Positions 18,184 through 27,701 of a stretch of DNA of 58,643 nt are shown here, in pieces; position 1 is the first letter of the stretch; the number at the start of each line of letters is the position of its first letter. The translations under genes were made by a program, and so were the position numbers. Location: NCBI GenBank assembly GCA_024229515.1, contig JAAESI010000025.1:1-58643 (forward strand). Reading direction: 5' to 3'. The notes under the pieces are model-generated. The model ran no database searches. It was not told where the DNA came from and saw only the letters and a program-made list of their open reading frames with translations. This stretch comes from Pseudomonadota bacterium. GTDB lineage: Bacteria; Myxococcota_A; UBA796; UBA9615.

Positions 18184-21111
18184 ATGTTTGACCCCAGCAG
18201 CTTCGTGCCGAGTCAGCGCGCCTACGGCGGCGACTCCCCGGAACTCGACCCCGAGATTCTCGCGTGCGTGGAGAAGCCGTCCCGGTACCTGGGCGGCGAG
18301 GTCGGCCAGGTGTGCAAGGACCTGTCGTCCGTCCGCTCCGTGGTGGGGCTCTGCTACCCGGACCTGTACGAGATCGGGATGAGCCACATCGGGCTCAAGA
18401 TCCTCTACTCCATCCTCAACGGGCAGAGCGACGTCGCCGCCGAGCGGGTCTACGCCGTCGCCCCCGACATGGAAGCGCAGATGCGCGGGCGGGGCCTGAC
18501 GCTCCGCACGCTGGAGAACCGCGTCCCCCTGAAGGACCTGCACGTGCTCGGGTTCACACTCCAGTACGAGCTGAGCTACTCCAACCTCCTCCAGGTGCTC
18601 GACCTGGGCGGCATCCCGCTGCGCAGCGCGGACCGCACCGCCGACCACCCCCTCGTCATCGCGGGAGGCCCCTGCGCCTTCAACCCGGCGCCGCTGGGGA
18701 CCGTGCTGGACGCCGTCTGCCTCGGCGATGGGGAGGAGACCATCCTCGCGGTGGTCGAGGTCGAGCAGCGTTGGCGGGCCTCCGGCAAGCCCCGACAGGA
18801 CCTGCTGTGGATGCTGACCGAGGTGCCCGGCGTCTACGTGCCGTCGCTGTACACCGTCCACTACCTGGACGACGGCCGGGTCGCCGCCGTCGAGCCCGCC
18901 CCGGGCCTCCCCGCGCGGCTGCGCAAGGCGATCGTCACCGACCTGGATGCGGCTGCGTACGTCACCGAGACGCCGGTTCCGTTCGGCCGGGTGGTCCACG
19001 ACCGCGTCGGCGTCGAAATCCAGCGGGGCTGCATGCGCGGCTGCCGCTTCTGCCAGGCCGGCTACATCTACCGCCCCGAGCGCCAGCGCAGCCCTGAGAC
19101 CATCGCCCGCCTCGTGCGGGAAGGGCTCGCCGCCACCGGCCAGGAGGAGTACTCGCTGCTGTCCCTGTCGGCGGGCGACTACAACTGCATGGAGCCGCTG
19201 CTGACGGCGTTGATGGACGAGCACCAGACCAAGCGGTCGGGGATCAGCCTGCCATCGATGCGCCTGGAGACGCTGTCTCCGGGGATCATGGACCAGATCA
19301 GCCGGGTCCGGAAAACGTCGTTCACGGTCGCCCCCGAGGCGGCGTCGGACCGGCTTCGCGCGGTGATCAACAAGGTCATCGACGAGGACGTGCTCGTCGA
19401 CATGGTCGGTGAGGTGTTCAAGCGCGGCTGGAGGGGGCTGAAGTTCTACTTCATGCTCGGCATCCCGACCGAGCAGCAGGCCGACCTGGAGGCGATGGTC
19501 GACCTTGGCGCCCGCTGCCTGCACAACGCAAAGCGCTTCAACCGCAACGCCAACATCACCGTGTCCGTCAGCAGCTTCGTGCCCAAGTCGCACACGCCGT
19601 TCCAGTGGGCGCGGCAGATCACGCTGGACGAGATCCAGGCCAAGCAGTCGTTCCTCAAGAACGAGTTGCGCCGGGCCAAGCTCGGCTTCCGCTACCACGA
19701 GTCCCGCAGCTCGGTGATGGAGGGGATCTACTCCCGGGGCGACCGCCGCAGCGGGGAGGCGCTCATTCGCGCGTACGAACTCGGCGCCCGCATGGACGGC
19801 TGGCAGGAGCACTTCTCCACGGACGCCTGGTACCAGGCCTTCGACGAGACGAACCTCGACCCGGCCTTCTACAACCAGCGTCGGCGTGACGCCTCCGAGG
19901 TGTTCCCCTGGGAGGCCATCGACATCGGCATGAAGCCCGAGTGGCTGTGGGCCGACTGGATGGACTCGCTGGAGGCCGGGTTCGTGCCCGACTGCACCAC
20001 CGAGCCCTGCTACGACTGCGGCGTCTGCGATCACGCCATCGTCCACAACCGGGTGTACGACCCCGGCACCGTCGGCGGGACGAAGCAGCTGCACCGCATC
20101 CGCAAGCCCTACGACACCGGCCGCAAGAAGGAAGACCCGCAGTTCGTCGCCATGCCCCGGCCTCCGGCCAAGAAGGGGACCGGCGTGGTCGACGCGGTGC
20201 CGCCGCAGGGGATGGCTCCCGGCTCGGCCCCCGCCCGCGCCTCGCGCGCCGCCCACCTCGCCGCGGTGGAGGCCGGCACGGCTCCGGATCCGAAGCGGGA
20301 CAACGCCCACGTGGTGCCCCAGGGGCACGAGGCGAGCCGCACCCAGCACAGCAGCCTGGAGCACGTCGACATCAAGGACGTGTTCGACACCCGCCTCCCC
20401 AAGGAGATGCGGACGAAGGTCGAACTTCGGTTCGGCAAGACCGGGCCGTTGGTGTGGCTCAGCCACCTGGACGTGATGGGGGCGTTCCGGCGCGCCCTGC
20501 GTCGGATCGACGCGCCCGTGTTGTGGGACCTCGGGTACCACCCGCAGGTGAAGATGAGCTTCGGCTCGCCGCTGCCCACCGGCATGGCGAGCGCCTCGGA
20601 GTGGGCCGACATCGAGCTCAAGAAGCCCACGGACGTCGCCGCCTTCGGCCGCGCCCTCCAGGCGGCGATGCCCGCGGGACTCCCGTTGCTGGCCTGGCGT
20701 GAGGTGCCCAGCCGCACCCGGCCCGTGGCCGCCCGCACCGTCGGCTACACGTACCGCATCGGCGCCCCCGAGGAGGCCCGCCGGGCCGCTTCGGACGGCC
20801 TCGCCGAGTGGCTCGCGGCAGAGACGTGCGTCATCGAGGTCAAGAAGAAGAAGAGAACGCAGACGGTCGACCTGAAGAAGGCGCCCATCGTCATCGTTCC
20901 CCACGCCGACGGCTCCTCTTCGGGCGGAGGCTGGGAGCTTCATGTCGCCTCTAGTGGGGTGGGGGCGCGCATTCGTGACGTGGTCCGGGCAGTCTTCGGC
21001 GACGACGCCGCGGGCAGCCGGAATGGCTGGTCCGTCGTCCGCATCGAGACCCTGTTCGAGGGCGACGCTGCACCCATCGCGGCCCCCGAAGGAGCGACGC
21101 CATCGCCGTAA
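18184..21111 (+). CDS. B12-binding-type radical SAM protein fused to DUF2344
   Basis: Protein of 975 residues matching the TIGR03960 radical SAM family fused to a DUF2344 (TIGR03936) domain. The N-terminal cobalamin-binding-like Rossmann part runs to about residue 240 (VVGLCYPDLYEIGMSHIG, VIAGGPCAFNPAP). The iron-sulfur motif is C283MRGC287RFC290. A Cys-rich patch sits at about 603-616 (CTTEPCYDCGVC). DUF2344 starts near residue 741 (KVELRFGKTGPLVWLSHLDVM). Members often lie next to RNase G and ribosomal protein genes, which suggests RNA modification, but the reaction is unknown. Next gene: RNase G. Confidence 0.9.
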   Translation: MFDPSSFVPSQRAYGGDSPELDPEILACVEKPSRYLGGEVGQVCKDLSSVRSVVGLCYPDLYEIGMSHIGLKILYSILNGQSDVAAERVYAVAPDMEAQMRGRGLTLRTLENRVPLKDLHVLGFTLQYELSYSNLLQVLDLGGIPLRSADRTADHPLVIAGGPCAFNPAPLGTVLDAVCLGDGEETILAVVEVEQRWRASGKPRQDLLWMLTEVPGVYVPSLYTVHYLDDGRVAAVEPAPGLPARLRKAIVTDLDAAAYVTETPVPFGRVVHDRVGVEIQRGCMRGCRFCQAGYIYRPERQRSPETIARLVREGLAATGQEEYSLLSLSAGDYNCMEPLLTALMDEHQTKRSGISLPSMRLETLSPGIMDQISRVRKTSFTVAPEAASDRLRAVINKVIDEDVLVDMVGEVFKRGWRGLKFYFMLGIPTEQQADLEAMVDLGARCLHNAKRFNRNANITVSVSSFVPKSHTPFQWARQITLDEIQAKQSFLKNELRRAKLGFRYHESRSSVMEGIYSRGDRRSGEALIRAYELGARMDGWQEHFSTDAWYQAFDETNLDPAFYNQRRRDASEVFPWEAIDIGMKPEWLWADWMDSLEAGFVPDCTTEPCYDCGVCDHAIVHNRVYDPGTVGGTKQLHRIRKPYDTGRKKEDPQFVAMPRPPAKKGTGVVDAVPPQGMAPGSAPARASRAAHLAAVEAGTAPDPKRDNAHVVPQGHEASRTQHSSLEHVDIKDVFDTRLPKEMRTKVELRFGKTGPLVWLSHLDVMGAFRRALRRIDAPVLWDLGYHPQVKMSFGSPLPTGMASASEWADIELKKPTDVAAFGRALQAAMPAGLPLLAWREVPSRTRPVAARTVGYTYRIGAPEEARRAASDGLAEWLAAETCVIEVKKKKRTQTVDLKKAPIVIVPHADGSSSGGGWELHVASSGVGARIRDVVRAVFGDDAAGSRNGWSVVRIETLFEGDAAPIAAPEGATPSP
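21089..21094 (+). promoter_or_regulatory. strong Shine-Dalgarno upstream of rng, not aligned to ATG/GTG/TTG
   Basis: AAGGAG at 21089-21094 lies inside the end of the radical SAM gene. Seven bases downstream, the rng frame has ATC (21102), not a normal start. The first TTG is 40 bases away with only weak SD sequence before it. Translation from ATC would give the usual RNase G N-terminal length. Confidence 0.45.
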
Positions 21112-21134
21112 AGCTCCCAGTTCGGAACGCGCTG

Positions 21135-22862
21135 TTGGTCAACCGGACCGCCGGCGAGGTACGCGTCGCCCTCGTTCAAGAGGGACGGCCGTCGGCGTTC
21201 TACGTGGAGCGGGATCGCGATCGCGGCATCGTCGGCAACATCTACAAGGGTCGCGTCGTGCGGGTCGTGCCCGGCATGCAGTCCGCGTTCGTGGACGTCG
21301 GCCTGGAGCGCGCGGCGTTCCTGTACGTCGGCGACATCCAGTTGGAGGATCAGGCCGAAGCCCAAGCCGCCAGCCCCGGGGGCGGCGCGCAGATGGACGT
21401 CTCCCCGGAGGTGGCCCGCGATCTCGGCCTGCTGAGCAGCAGCCCCGGGGGCGGGCGCGGTGAGGAACCGACGATCATCGAAGCGCGCAGCCTCGCCGGC
21501 GGCGGCAACGAGGTCGACCTCGACTGGCCGGTCGCCGCCAACGGCGCCGCCACCCCGTCCGGGGATCCGCGCGACCCGGAGACGACCCTGCGGCCGGTCC
21601 CGCCCGCGGGGACCCGCACCCGCAAGGACAAGCCCCGGATCGAGCAGGTGCTCCGCGCCGGCCAGGAGCTCATGGTCCAGGTCTCCAAGGAGCCCATCGG
21701 CACCAAGGGGGCCCGCCTCACGACGCAGTTGGCGATCCCGGGGCGGTACCTCGTCTACCTCCCCACCAGCAGCCACGTCGGGGTCAGCCGCCGCATCACC
21801 GACACCCCCGAGCGCGAGCGCCTGCGGGAGACGGTCGAGGCGCTGCGCCGCCCGCAGGAGGGGTTCATCGTGCGCACCGTCTGCGAGGGCCGCTCCGAGG
21901 AGACGCTCGCCGCCGACATCGAGTACCTCCGCGAGGTGTGGGTAGGGGTTCGGTCGGACGTGAGTCGGGCCAAGACGCCCGCGGCGCTGCACACCGAACT
22001 CGACCTCGTCGTGCGCGCGACCCGCGACCTGCTCAGCAACAAGCTCGATCGGCTGATTGTCGACGACGCCACCGACCACCAGCGGCTGGGCCGCTTCATC
22101 GATCGGTTCATGCCCGGGATGGCGGGCAAGCTGAGCCACTACTCCGACCCGGTGCCCTTGTTCGAGGCGACCGGCATGGAGCGTCGGCTGAACCAGGCGT
22201 TGGGGCGCAAGGTGCGGCTCCCTTCGGGCGGCTACATCGTCATCGACCACACCGAGGCGCTGACCGCGATCGACGTCAACAGCGGCCGCTTCACCGGGGG
22301 CAAGGACCTTGAAGAGACCAGCCGCCTGGTCAACCTGGAGGCCGTGAAGGTCGTCTCCGAGCAGCTCCGGCTGCGCGACATCGGCGGGCTGATCATCATC
22401 GACTTCATCGACATGGAGGATCCGGCGGGACGGGCCGCGGTGGAGGCCGCGATGGCCGAGGCGGTGGCCGCCGACCCCGCGCGCGCCTCGTCGCTGCCGA
22501 TCTCCGACTTCGGCCTCGTGGAGATGACCCGCCGCCGCGTGCGGGAGAACCTCGCCAGCAACCTCCATGCCGACTGCGAGACCTGCGGCGGCCGGGGCCA
22601 CGTCAAGTCGGTCGAGACCGTCTCGTACGAGATCCTGCGGGAAGTCGCGCGCAACGTCGGCGGCGCCGCAGGCAGCGTGCGCGAGCTCATCGTCCGCTGT
22701 GAACCCGGGGTGTCCGAGCACCTCACCCGCCACGAGCGGCCGGCGCTGGATCGCCTCGGCCGTGAGCTCGGCGCTCCCTTGAAGATCACCCCCGAGGACC
22801 ACTTCGGCCGCGAACGATTCGCCGTCTCGTTCCAGGTCCGCCCCGGAAGCGCGAACCGATGA
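21135..22862 (+). CDS. rng: ribonuclease G/E
   Basis: Endoribonuclease of the RNase E/G family, 575 residues from the TTG at 21135. The N-terminal S1 domain (VGNIYKGRVVRVVPGMQSAFVD) is split by a Gly/Pro/acidic insertion at about residues 66-160. The catalytic core is intact: AIDVNSGRF and IIIDFIDM carry the two metal-binding aspartates, and CETCGGRGH is the Zn-link. Start choice is open: E. coli RNase G begins a few residues earlier, and a strong AAGGAG lies before an in-frame ATC at 21102 rather than before the TTG. Expected roles are rRNA maturation and mRNA decay. Confidence 0.93.
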   Translation: MVNRTAGEVRVALVQEGRPSAFYVERDRDRGIVGNIYKGRVVRVVPGMQSAFVDVGLERAAFLYVGDIQLEDQAEAQAASPGGGAQMDVSPEVARDLGLLSSSPGGGRGEEPTIIEARSLAGGGNEVDLDWPVAANGAATPSGDPRDPETTLRPVPPAGTRTRKDKPRIEQVLRAGQELMVQVSKEPIGTKGARLTTQLAIPGRYLVYLPTSSHVGVSRRITDTPERERLRETVEALRRPQEGFIVRTVCEGRSEETLAADIEYLREVWVGVRSDVSRAKTPAALHTELDLVVRATRDLLSNKLDRLIVDDATDHQRLGRFIDRFMPGMAGKLSHYSDPVPLFEATGMERRLNQALGRKVRLPSGGYIVIDHTEALTAIDVNSGRFTGGKDLEETSRLVNLEAVKVVSEQLRLRDIGGLIIIDFIDMEDPAGRAAVEAAMAEAVAADPARASSLPISDFGLVEMTRRRVRENLASNLHADCETCGGRGHVKSVETVSYEILREVARNVGGAAGSVRELIVRCEPGVSEHLTRHERPALDRLGRELGAPLKITPEDHFGRERFAVSFQVRPGSANR

Positions 22863-23575
22863 CTGCGAAGAAGCGAGTTCGAACCTGGGTCCGCGACAGC
22901 TTCGTCGCCGGCCTCATCGCCGTGGCGCCGCTGGCGGTGGTCTGGATCGTCGTGGACCGACTGGTCTTCGAGACCAACGGGGTGCTCGGGTGGCTCCCCG
23001 AGGAGTGGCGCGAGGCGCGGTGGACGCCGCCCTGGGCCGATCTGCCGATCCCGGTGCTCAAGACGCCCGGCCTCGGGTTCGCGCTCACGCTGCTCCTGAT
23101 CGTGCTCCTGGGGTGGGTCGCTCGCGGCCTATTCGGGCGGCGCGTCGTCGGCAAGATCACCGAGGGGTTCCAGGCGATCCCCATCCTCGGGACCATCTAC
23201 TCCGCGGTGCGCCAGCTCCTGGAGGCGGTGTTCTCCAGCCAGGCGCAGCAGTTCCAGCGGGTCGTGATGGTGCAGTTCCCCCGCAAGGGCTGCTACGTGC
23301 TCGGCTTCGTCACCGCCAGGGCGTGGCCGGGCGTGGAGACCGCGCTGGGGCAGGCGATGGTGTCGGTCTTCGTACCGACCACGCCGAACCCCACCTCGGG
23401 GTTCTTTGCGATGTTCGATGAACAAGAAGTCATCGCCCTGAACATGACCGTCGAGGAAGCGTTCAAGGCGATCATGTCCTCCGGCATCGTGCAGCCGATC
23501 GATGGCGGCGCCATGATCGGGTTGGACGTTGGCACGATGACCGTCGAGCTCGAGCCGGTATCGGTCAGTGACTGA
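22859..23575 (+). CDS. DUF502-family membrane protein
   Basis: Protein of 238 residues of the DUF502 family. Two transmembrane helices are clear (FVAGLIAVAPLAVVWIVVD and LGFALTLLLIVLLGWVARGLF), followed by the conserved family segment IPILGTIYSAVRQLLEAV and a soluble beta-rich C-terminal part. The function of the family is unknown. The ATG overlaps the rng stop (ATGA), and its own end overlaps rlmN by 8 bases. Confidence 0.88.
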   Translation: MTAKKRVRTWVRDSFVAGLIAVAPLAVVWIVVDRLVFETNGVLGWLPEEWREARWTPPWADLPIPVLKTPGLGFALTLLLIVLLGWVARGLFGRRVVGKITEGFQAIPILGTIYSAVRQLLEAVFSSQAQQFQRVVMVQFPRKGCYVLGFVTARAWPGVETALGQAMVSVFVPTTPNPTSGFFAMFDEQEVIALNMTVEEAFKAIMSSGIVQPIDGGAMIGLDVGTMTVELEPVSVSD

Positions 23576-24671
23576 GCTCGTCCCCCTCGGCAAGCCGACC
23601 GCTCCGGTCGTCTCGAAGGATCCACGCACCGATCTGATGGGCATGTCCCTGGACGATCTGAGCGTGTACGTCGAGTCCCTCGGGGAGAAGCCGTTCCGCG
23701 CCAAGCAACTGTTCAAGTGGATCTACGGCAAGCGCGTCGACGACTTCGACGCGATGACCAACGTCTCCAAGGTGCTGCGTGCGCGGCTCAAGGAGATCGC
23801 CCGGATCTCGCGCCTGGAGGAGCGGGTGGTGCAGGCCAGCCGCGACGGCACCAAGAAGTTCCTCTGGGGGCTGGAGGACGGGTTGCAGGTGGAGTCGGTG
23901 CTCATCCCCGAAGAGCGGCGGATGACGTTGTGCATCAGCACGCAGGTCGGGTGCCCGATCGACTGCGACTTCTGCGTCACCGGCAAGGGCGGCTACACCC
24001 GGAACCTGACCAAGTCGGAGATCCTCGGCCAGATCGTCGGCGCGACGCTGCACTGCCCCGAGGACCAGCCGCTGACCAACATCGTGCTCATGGGCATGGG
24101 GGAGCCGCTGCTCAACCTCGACAACGTCGTCGAGACCATGGACACGGCGATGGACGAGGACGGACTGAGCCTCAGCCACCGCAAGATCACCCTGTCGACG
24201 GTCGGCCTGATTCCGCAGATGAAGGAGCTGGGCAAGCGCTCCCGCATCAACCTCGCCGTCTCGCTGCACGGCACGACCGAAGAGCAGCGCACGCAGGTGA
24301 TGCCGATCAACCGCAAGTACTCGCTCGAGGACCTCATCCAGGCCCTCACCGAGTACCCGCTGCCGCCGCGCAAGATGGTCACCATCGAGTACATCCTGCT
24401 GGCCGGCGTCAACGACTCGGTCGACGACGCCCACCGGCTCGCGAAGCTGCTCCGGCCGGTGCGCAGCAAGGTCAACCTGATCCCCTACAACAACAACCCG
24501 TTCACCGAGTACAAGCGGCCCGCGGACCGGGACATCGTCGCCTTCCAGGAGGCGCTGATGTCCCACGGCGTGCACACGGTCGTGAGGCTGAACCGCGGCA
24601 ACGACATCGACGCGGCCTGCGGCCAGCTCGGCGGCTACGAACAGAAACGACCCAAGAGGGAGCGAGCATGA
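23568..24671 (+). CDS. rlmN: 23S rRNA (adenine2503-C2)-methyltransferase
   Basis: Dual-specificity radical SAM RNA methyltransferase RlmN, 367 residues. The cluster-binding motif is C129PIDC133DFC136, Cys122 (LCISTQVGC) sits upstream as in E. coli, and the C-terminal catalytic Cys351 is in DAACGQLGGY. MGMGEPLLN and the RKITLSTVGL segment are typical. It methylates A2503 of 23S rRNA and A37 of some tRNAs. The GTG start at 23568 lies inside the DUF502 gene (8-base overlap), and its stop overlaps the next ATG. Confidence 0.96.
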   Translation: MTELVPLGKPTAPVVSKDPRTDLMGMSLDDLSVYVESLGEKPFRAKQLFKWIYGKRVDDFDAMTNVSKVLRARLKEIARISRLEERVVQASRDGTKKFLWGLEDGLQVESVLIPEERRMTLCISTQVGCPIDCDFCVTGKGGYTRNLTKSEILGQIVGATLHCPEDQPLTNIVLMGMGEPLLNLDNVVETMDTAMDEDGLSLSHRKITLSTVGLIPQMKELGKRSRINLAVSLHGTTEEQRTQVMPINRKYSLEDLIQALTEYPLPPRKMVTIEYILLAGVNDSVDDAHRLAKLLRPVRSKVNLIPYNNNPFTEYKRPADRDIVAFQEALMSHGVHTVVRLNRGNDIDAACGQLGGYEQKRPKRERA

Positions 24672-25528
24672 GCACGATCGTCGGAGTCATTGGCGGCAGC
24701 GGCCTGTACGAAATCGAGGGCCTCAGCGGCGTCGAGGAGATCGAAGTCGACACGCCGTACGGCAAGCCCAGCGACGCGATCATCTCCGGGTACTTGGGCG
24801 ATGTGCGGCTGCTGTTCATCCCCCGCCATGGGCGCGGCCACGTCTACACCCCGTCGGAGGTGCCGTACCGCGCCAACATCTGGGCGTTGGCGAGCCTCGG
24901 CGCGAAGTGGTGCATCAGCCTGTCCGCGGTCGGCTCCCTGAAGATGGAGATCGTGCCCGGGCACATGGTCATCATCGACCAGTTCATCGATCGCACGAAG
25001 AACCGCCCCTCGACCTTCTTCGGCGACGGCGTGGTCGGCCACGTGCCCTTCGGAGACCCCATCTCCGGCGTGCTCGCGGGCGTGCTCGAAGCGGCGTCCA
25101 AGGAGGCCGGCGCGACTACCCACGTGGGCGGCACCTACGTCTGCATGGAGGGGCCCGCCTTCAGCACCCGCGCCGAGTCCGAGCTGTACCGCTCGTGGGG
25201 CGCGTCCGTCATCGGCATGACGAACCTGCCGGAGGCGAAGCTCGCCCGGGAGGCCGAGATCGCGTACGCGACGGTCGCCATGGCCACGGACTACGACTGC
25301 TGGCATCCCGACCACGACAACGTCGACGTGGCCGCCGTGATCGCCACCGTCGGCGCCAACGCGGCGTTGGCCAAGCAGATCATCCAGCTGGCGGCGGGGA
25401 ACATCCCCAGCGAGCCGGATCCCCACGTCGAGGGTGCGTCTCAATGGGCGGTGATGACCGCGCCGGACCGCATCCCCCCCGATCGCGCCGCGGCCCTCGC
25501 GCCCATCATCGGCAAGTACCTGAAGTAG
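24668..25528 (+). CDS. mtnP: S-methyl-5'-thioadenosine phosphorylase
   Basis: Purine nucleoside phosphorylase of the MTAP/PNP family 2, 286 residues. Typical segments: VGVIGGSGLYEIEG (phosphate site), FIPRHGRGHVYTPSEVPYRAN, TYVCMEGPAFSTRAES, IGMTNLPEAKLAREAEI and ATDYDCWH. It splits methylthioadenosine into adenine and methylthioribose-1-phosphate in methionine salvage. MT-inosine-specific relatives exist, so the exact base is inferred. The ATG overlaps the rlmN stop. Confidence 0.93.
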   Translation: MSTIVGVIGGSGLYEIEGLSGVEEIEVDTPYGKPSDAIISGYLGDVRLLFIPRHGRGHVYTPSEVPYRANIWALASLGAKWCISLSAVGSLKMEIVPGHMVIIDQFIDRTKNRPSTFFGDGVVGHVPFGDPISGVLAGVLEAASKEAGATTHVGGTYVCMEGPAFSTRAESELYRSWGASVIGMTNLPEAKLAREAEIAYATVAMATDYDCWHPDHDNVDVAAVIATVGANAALAKQIIQLAAGNIPSEPDPHVEGASQWAVMTAPDRIPPDRAAALAPIIGKYLK

Positions 25529-25577
25529 GTCCCTACGGTACCCTGCCAGCAACCCTCTGCCCCCACGGAGTCGAACG

Positions 25578-26333
25578 ATGAAAACGCTGTTGCTGGTGAC
25601 GTGCGTGGCGGTGCTGTCCGGGTGTCTGACCCCCAAGGCCCTGCAGGACGGCAAGAACGCCCGCGAGATGGGCATCGCCTACCTCAGTGAGGGGAACGAC
25701 GCCTTCGCGGTGACCGAGCTGAAGAAGGCGGTCAAACACAACCGATGGGACCACGAGTCCTGGCACGGGTTGGGGCTGGCGTACTTCGCCGGCGGCCACC
25801 ACGACCTCGCCGAAGAGGCCTTCAACAAGGCGCTGGAGCTCAACCCCGAGTTCACCCAGGCGACGATGAACCTCGGGTCGCTGTACCTGGAGACGGGCCG
25901 CTGGGACGAGGCGATCACCGCGTTGACCGCGGTGCTGGAGGATCCCGAGTACCGCGAGCCGGGTCGCGCCCGCCACAACCTCGCCTGGGCGCACTTCAAC
26001 AAGGGCGAGTACGGGCCGTCGCGGAAGGGCTACCGCGACGTGCTTCGCGAGTTCCCCCAGTTCTGCCCCAGCCTCGTCGGGCTGGGCCGCGTCGATGAAG
26101 CCGAAGGCAAGCTCTCGGACGCCCTCGCCCGCTACCAGCAGGCCGTGGAGTGCAACCCCACCGACCTCAACAGCATCGCGCTGCTGGGCATGGTGGAGGC
26201 CCGCCTCGACCTCGTCGGGGACGCCTGCTTGCACCTGTCGACGGTCAAGGACGGCGACCCCTACGGGGAGCTCAGCGCCCAGGCCGACGAGTTCCTCAAC
26301 ATGTTGGACTGCGCCTCGGTTTCCAAGCTCTAG
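25578..26333 (+). CDS. TPR-repeat lipoprotein, PilF/PilW-like
   Basis: Lipoprotein of 251 residues (lipobox LSGC) with five to six tetratricopeptide repeats, such as ESWHGLGLAYFAGGHHDLAEEAFNKALELNP (residues about 57-87) and the next repeat ending TAVLED. The layout resembles PilF/PilW/Tgl pilotins, which help assemble the type IV pilus secretin in the outer membrane. No pilus genes are in the window, so the specific role is tentative. GGAG precedes the ATG at 8 bases. Confidence 0.85.
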   Translation: MKTLLLVTCVAVLSGCLTPKALQDGKNAREMGIAYLSEGNDAFAVTELKKAVKHNRWDHESWHGLGLAYFAGGHHDLAEEAFNKALELNPEFTQATMNLGSLYLETGRWDEAITALTAVLEDPEYREPGRARHNLAWAHFNKGEYGPSRKGYRDVLREFPQFCPSLVGLGRVDEAEGKLSDALARYQQAVECNPTDLNSIALLGMVEARLDLVGDACLHLSTVKDGDPYGELSAQADEFLNMLDCASVSKL

Positions 26334-26348
26334 GAGCCTCCTCCCGCC

Positions 26349-27701
26349 ATGCCTCAGGACCGCCAGCAGCTCCTGGTGACGTCGCTGCGCCGGTTCGTCC
26401 GGCGCGGAGCGAACGATCACGTGCGCCGGCTGGTGGAGAAGGCGCGGGCCGAAGACGTCGCCGCGGCGCTCAGCGAGTTGATGTACCGCGAGGCCCGGAG
26501 CGTCTTCGAGCTGACCCTGATCGACCCCGTCTCGGCGGCCGGGATCGTGGCCGCCTACGAGTCGGATCTGACCGAGCTGATCGGCGGGCTGACCGGTGAG
26601 CAGCTCGTCCCCGTGTTCGCGGAGCTCGCTCCGGACGACGCGGCGGACATCCTCCAGGAGCTGGATGAGGACCTCCGAGCCGCGATCCTCGACGGGATCG
26701 CGGACGAGGAGCAGGAGGTCGTTGAGGAGCTGATGCAGTACGCCGAGGACTCGGCGGGCGGCATCATGTCGCCGGACTTCTTCGCCCTCGACAAGGAGCT
26801 GACCGCCCGCGAGGCGATCGTCGCGCTGCAGGAGAACGAGGACGCCGAGTCCGCCTTCTACGTCTACTGCGTCAACGAGGAGGGCACGCTGGTGGGGGTG
26901 CTGTCCCTGCGCCAGCTGCTGATGCGTCCGCCGCACACCCAGCTCAAGGACATGATGGTCAGCGACGTCATCTCCGTGCCGGTGTCGCAGGACCAGGAGG
27001 ACGTGGCCCGCATCGTCGCCAAGTACGACCTCATCGCGTTGCCGGTGACCGACGAGTTCAACAAGCTCGTCGGCATCATCACCGTGGATGACGTCATCGA
27101 CGTGCTCCGCGACGAGGCGACCGAGGACATGATGCTCATGGCCGGCGTCGGCGATGAGGACGTGGCCCTCGCCTCGACGATCGGCGCGGTCCGCACCCGC
27201 CTGCCGTGGCTGCTCGCGGCGGCCGGCGGCGGGCTCGGGGCGGCGGTGATGATCGGCTTCTTCGAGGGCGAGCTGAAGATGCGGGCGCAGCTGGCCGCGT
27301 TCATCCCCATCGTCATGGGGCTGGGCGGCAACATCGGTGTGCAGGCCTCCACCATCGTCGTGCGCGGCATCGCCATGGGGCAGCTGGAAGCGGGCAAGTT
27401 CCTCTCGGCGCTGTGGCACGAGCTGAAGGTGGTCGCGATCATCGCGGTGATCTGCTCGACCCTGGTCGCCGGGTTGAGCCTGACGATGAGCGGCGCGGCC
27501 GTCGACATGGCCGGTGCGGTGGCGACGTCCCTGCTGGTGGTGATGACGCTGGGGGCGCTCCTGGGCACGGCGGTGCCGATGCTGAGCCACCGCTTCGGCA
27601 TCGATCCGGCGGTCGCCACGGGACCGATCCTGACTACCGCGATCGACCTCTTCGGGGTCTTGATCTACTTCCTCATCGCCAAGGCCTGGCTCGGGATTTG
27701 A
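26349..27701 (+). CDS. mgtE: magnesium transporter MgtE
   Basis: Mg2+ channel of the MgtE family, 450 residues. Domain order: N-terminal helical domain (about 1-130, with LAPDDAADILQEL), two CBS domains (about 135-255, MSPDFFALDKEL and MVSDVISVP), then five membrane helices from about 275 to 450. FIPIVMGLGGNIGVQASTI carries the pore signature. The N and CBS domains close the pore when cytoplasmic Mg2+ is high. The TGA overlaps the TTG start of recO. Confidence 0.95.
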   Translation: MPQDRQQLLVTSLRRFVRRGANDHVRRLVEKARAEDVAAALSELMYREARSVFELTLIDPVSAAGIVAAYESDLTELIGGLTGEQLVPVFAELAPDDAADILQELDEDLRAAILDGIADEEQEVVEELMQYAEDSAGGIMSPDFFALDKELTAREAIVALQENEDAESAFYVYCVNEEGTLVGVLSLRQLLMRPPHTQLKDMMVSDVISVPVSQDQEDVARIVAKYDLIALPVTDEFNKLVGIITVDDVIDVLRDEATEDMMLMAGVGDEDVALASTIGAVRTRLPWLLAAAGGGLGAAVMIGFFEGELKMRAQLAAFIPIVMGLGGNIGVQASTIVVRGIAMGQLEAGKFLSALWHELKVVAIIAVICSTLVAGLSLTMSGAAVDMAGAVATSLLVVMTLGALLGTAVPMLSHRFGIDPAVATGPILTTAIDLFGVLIYFLIAKAWLGI

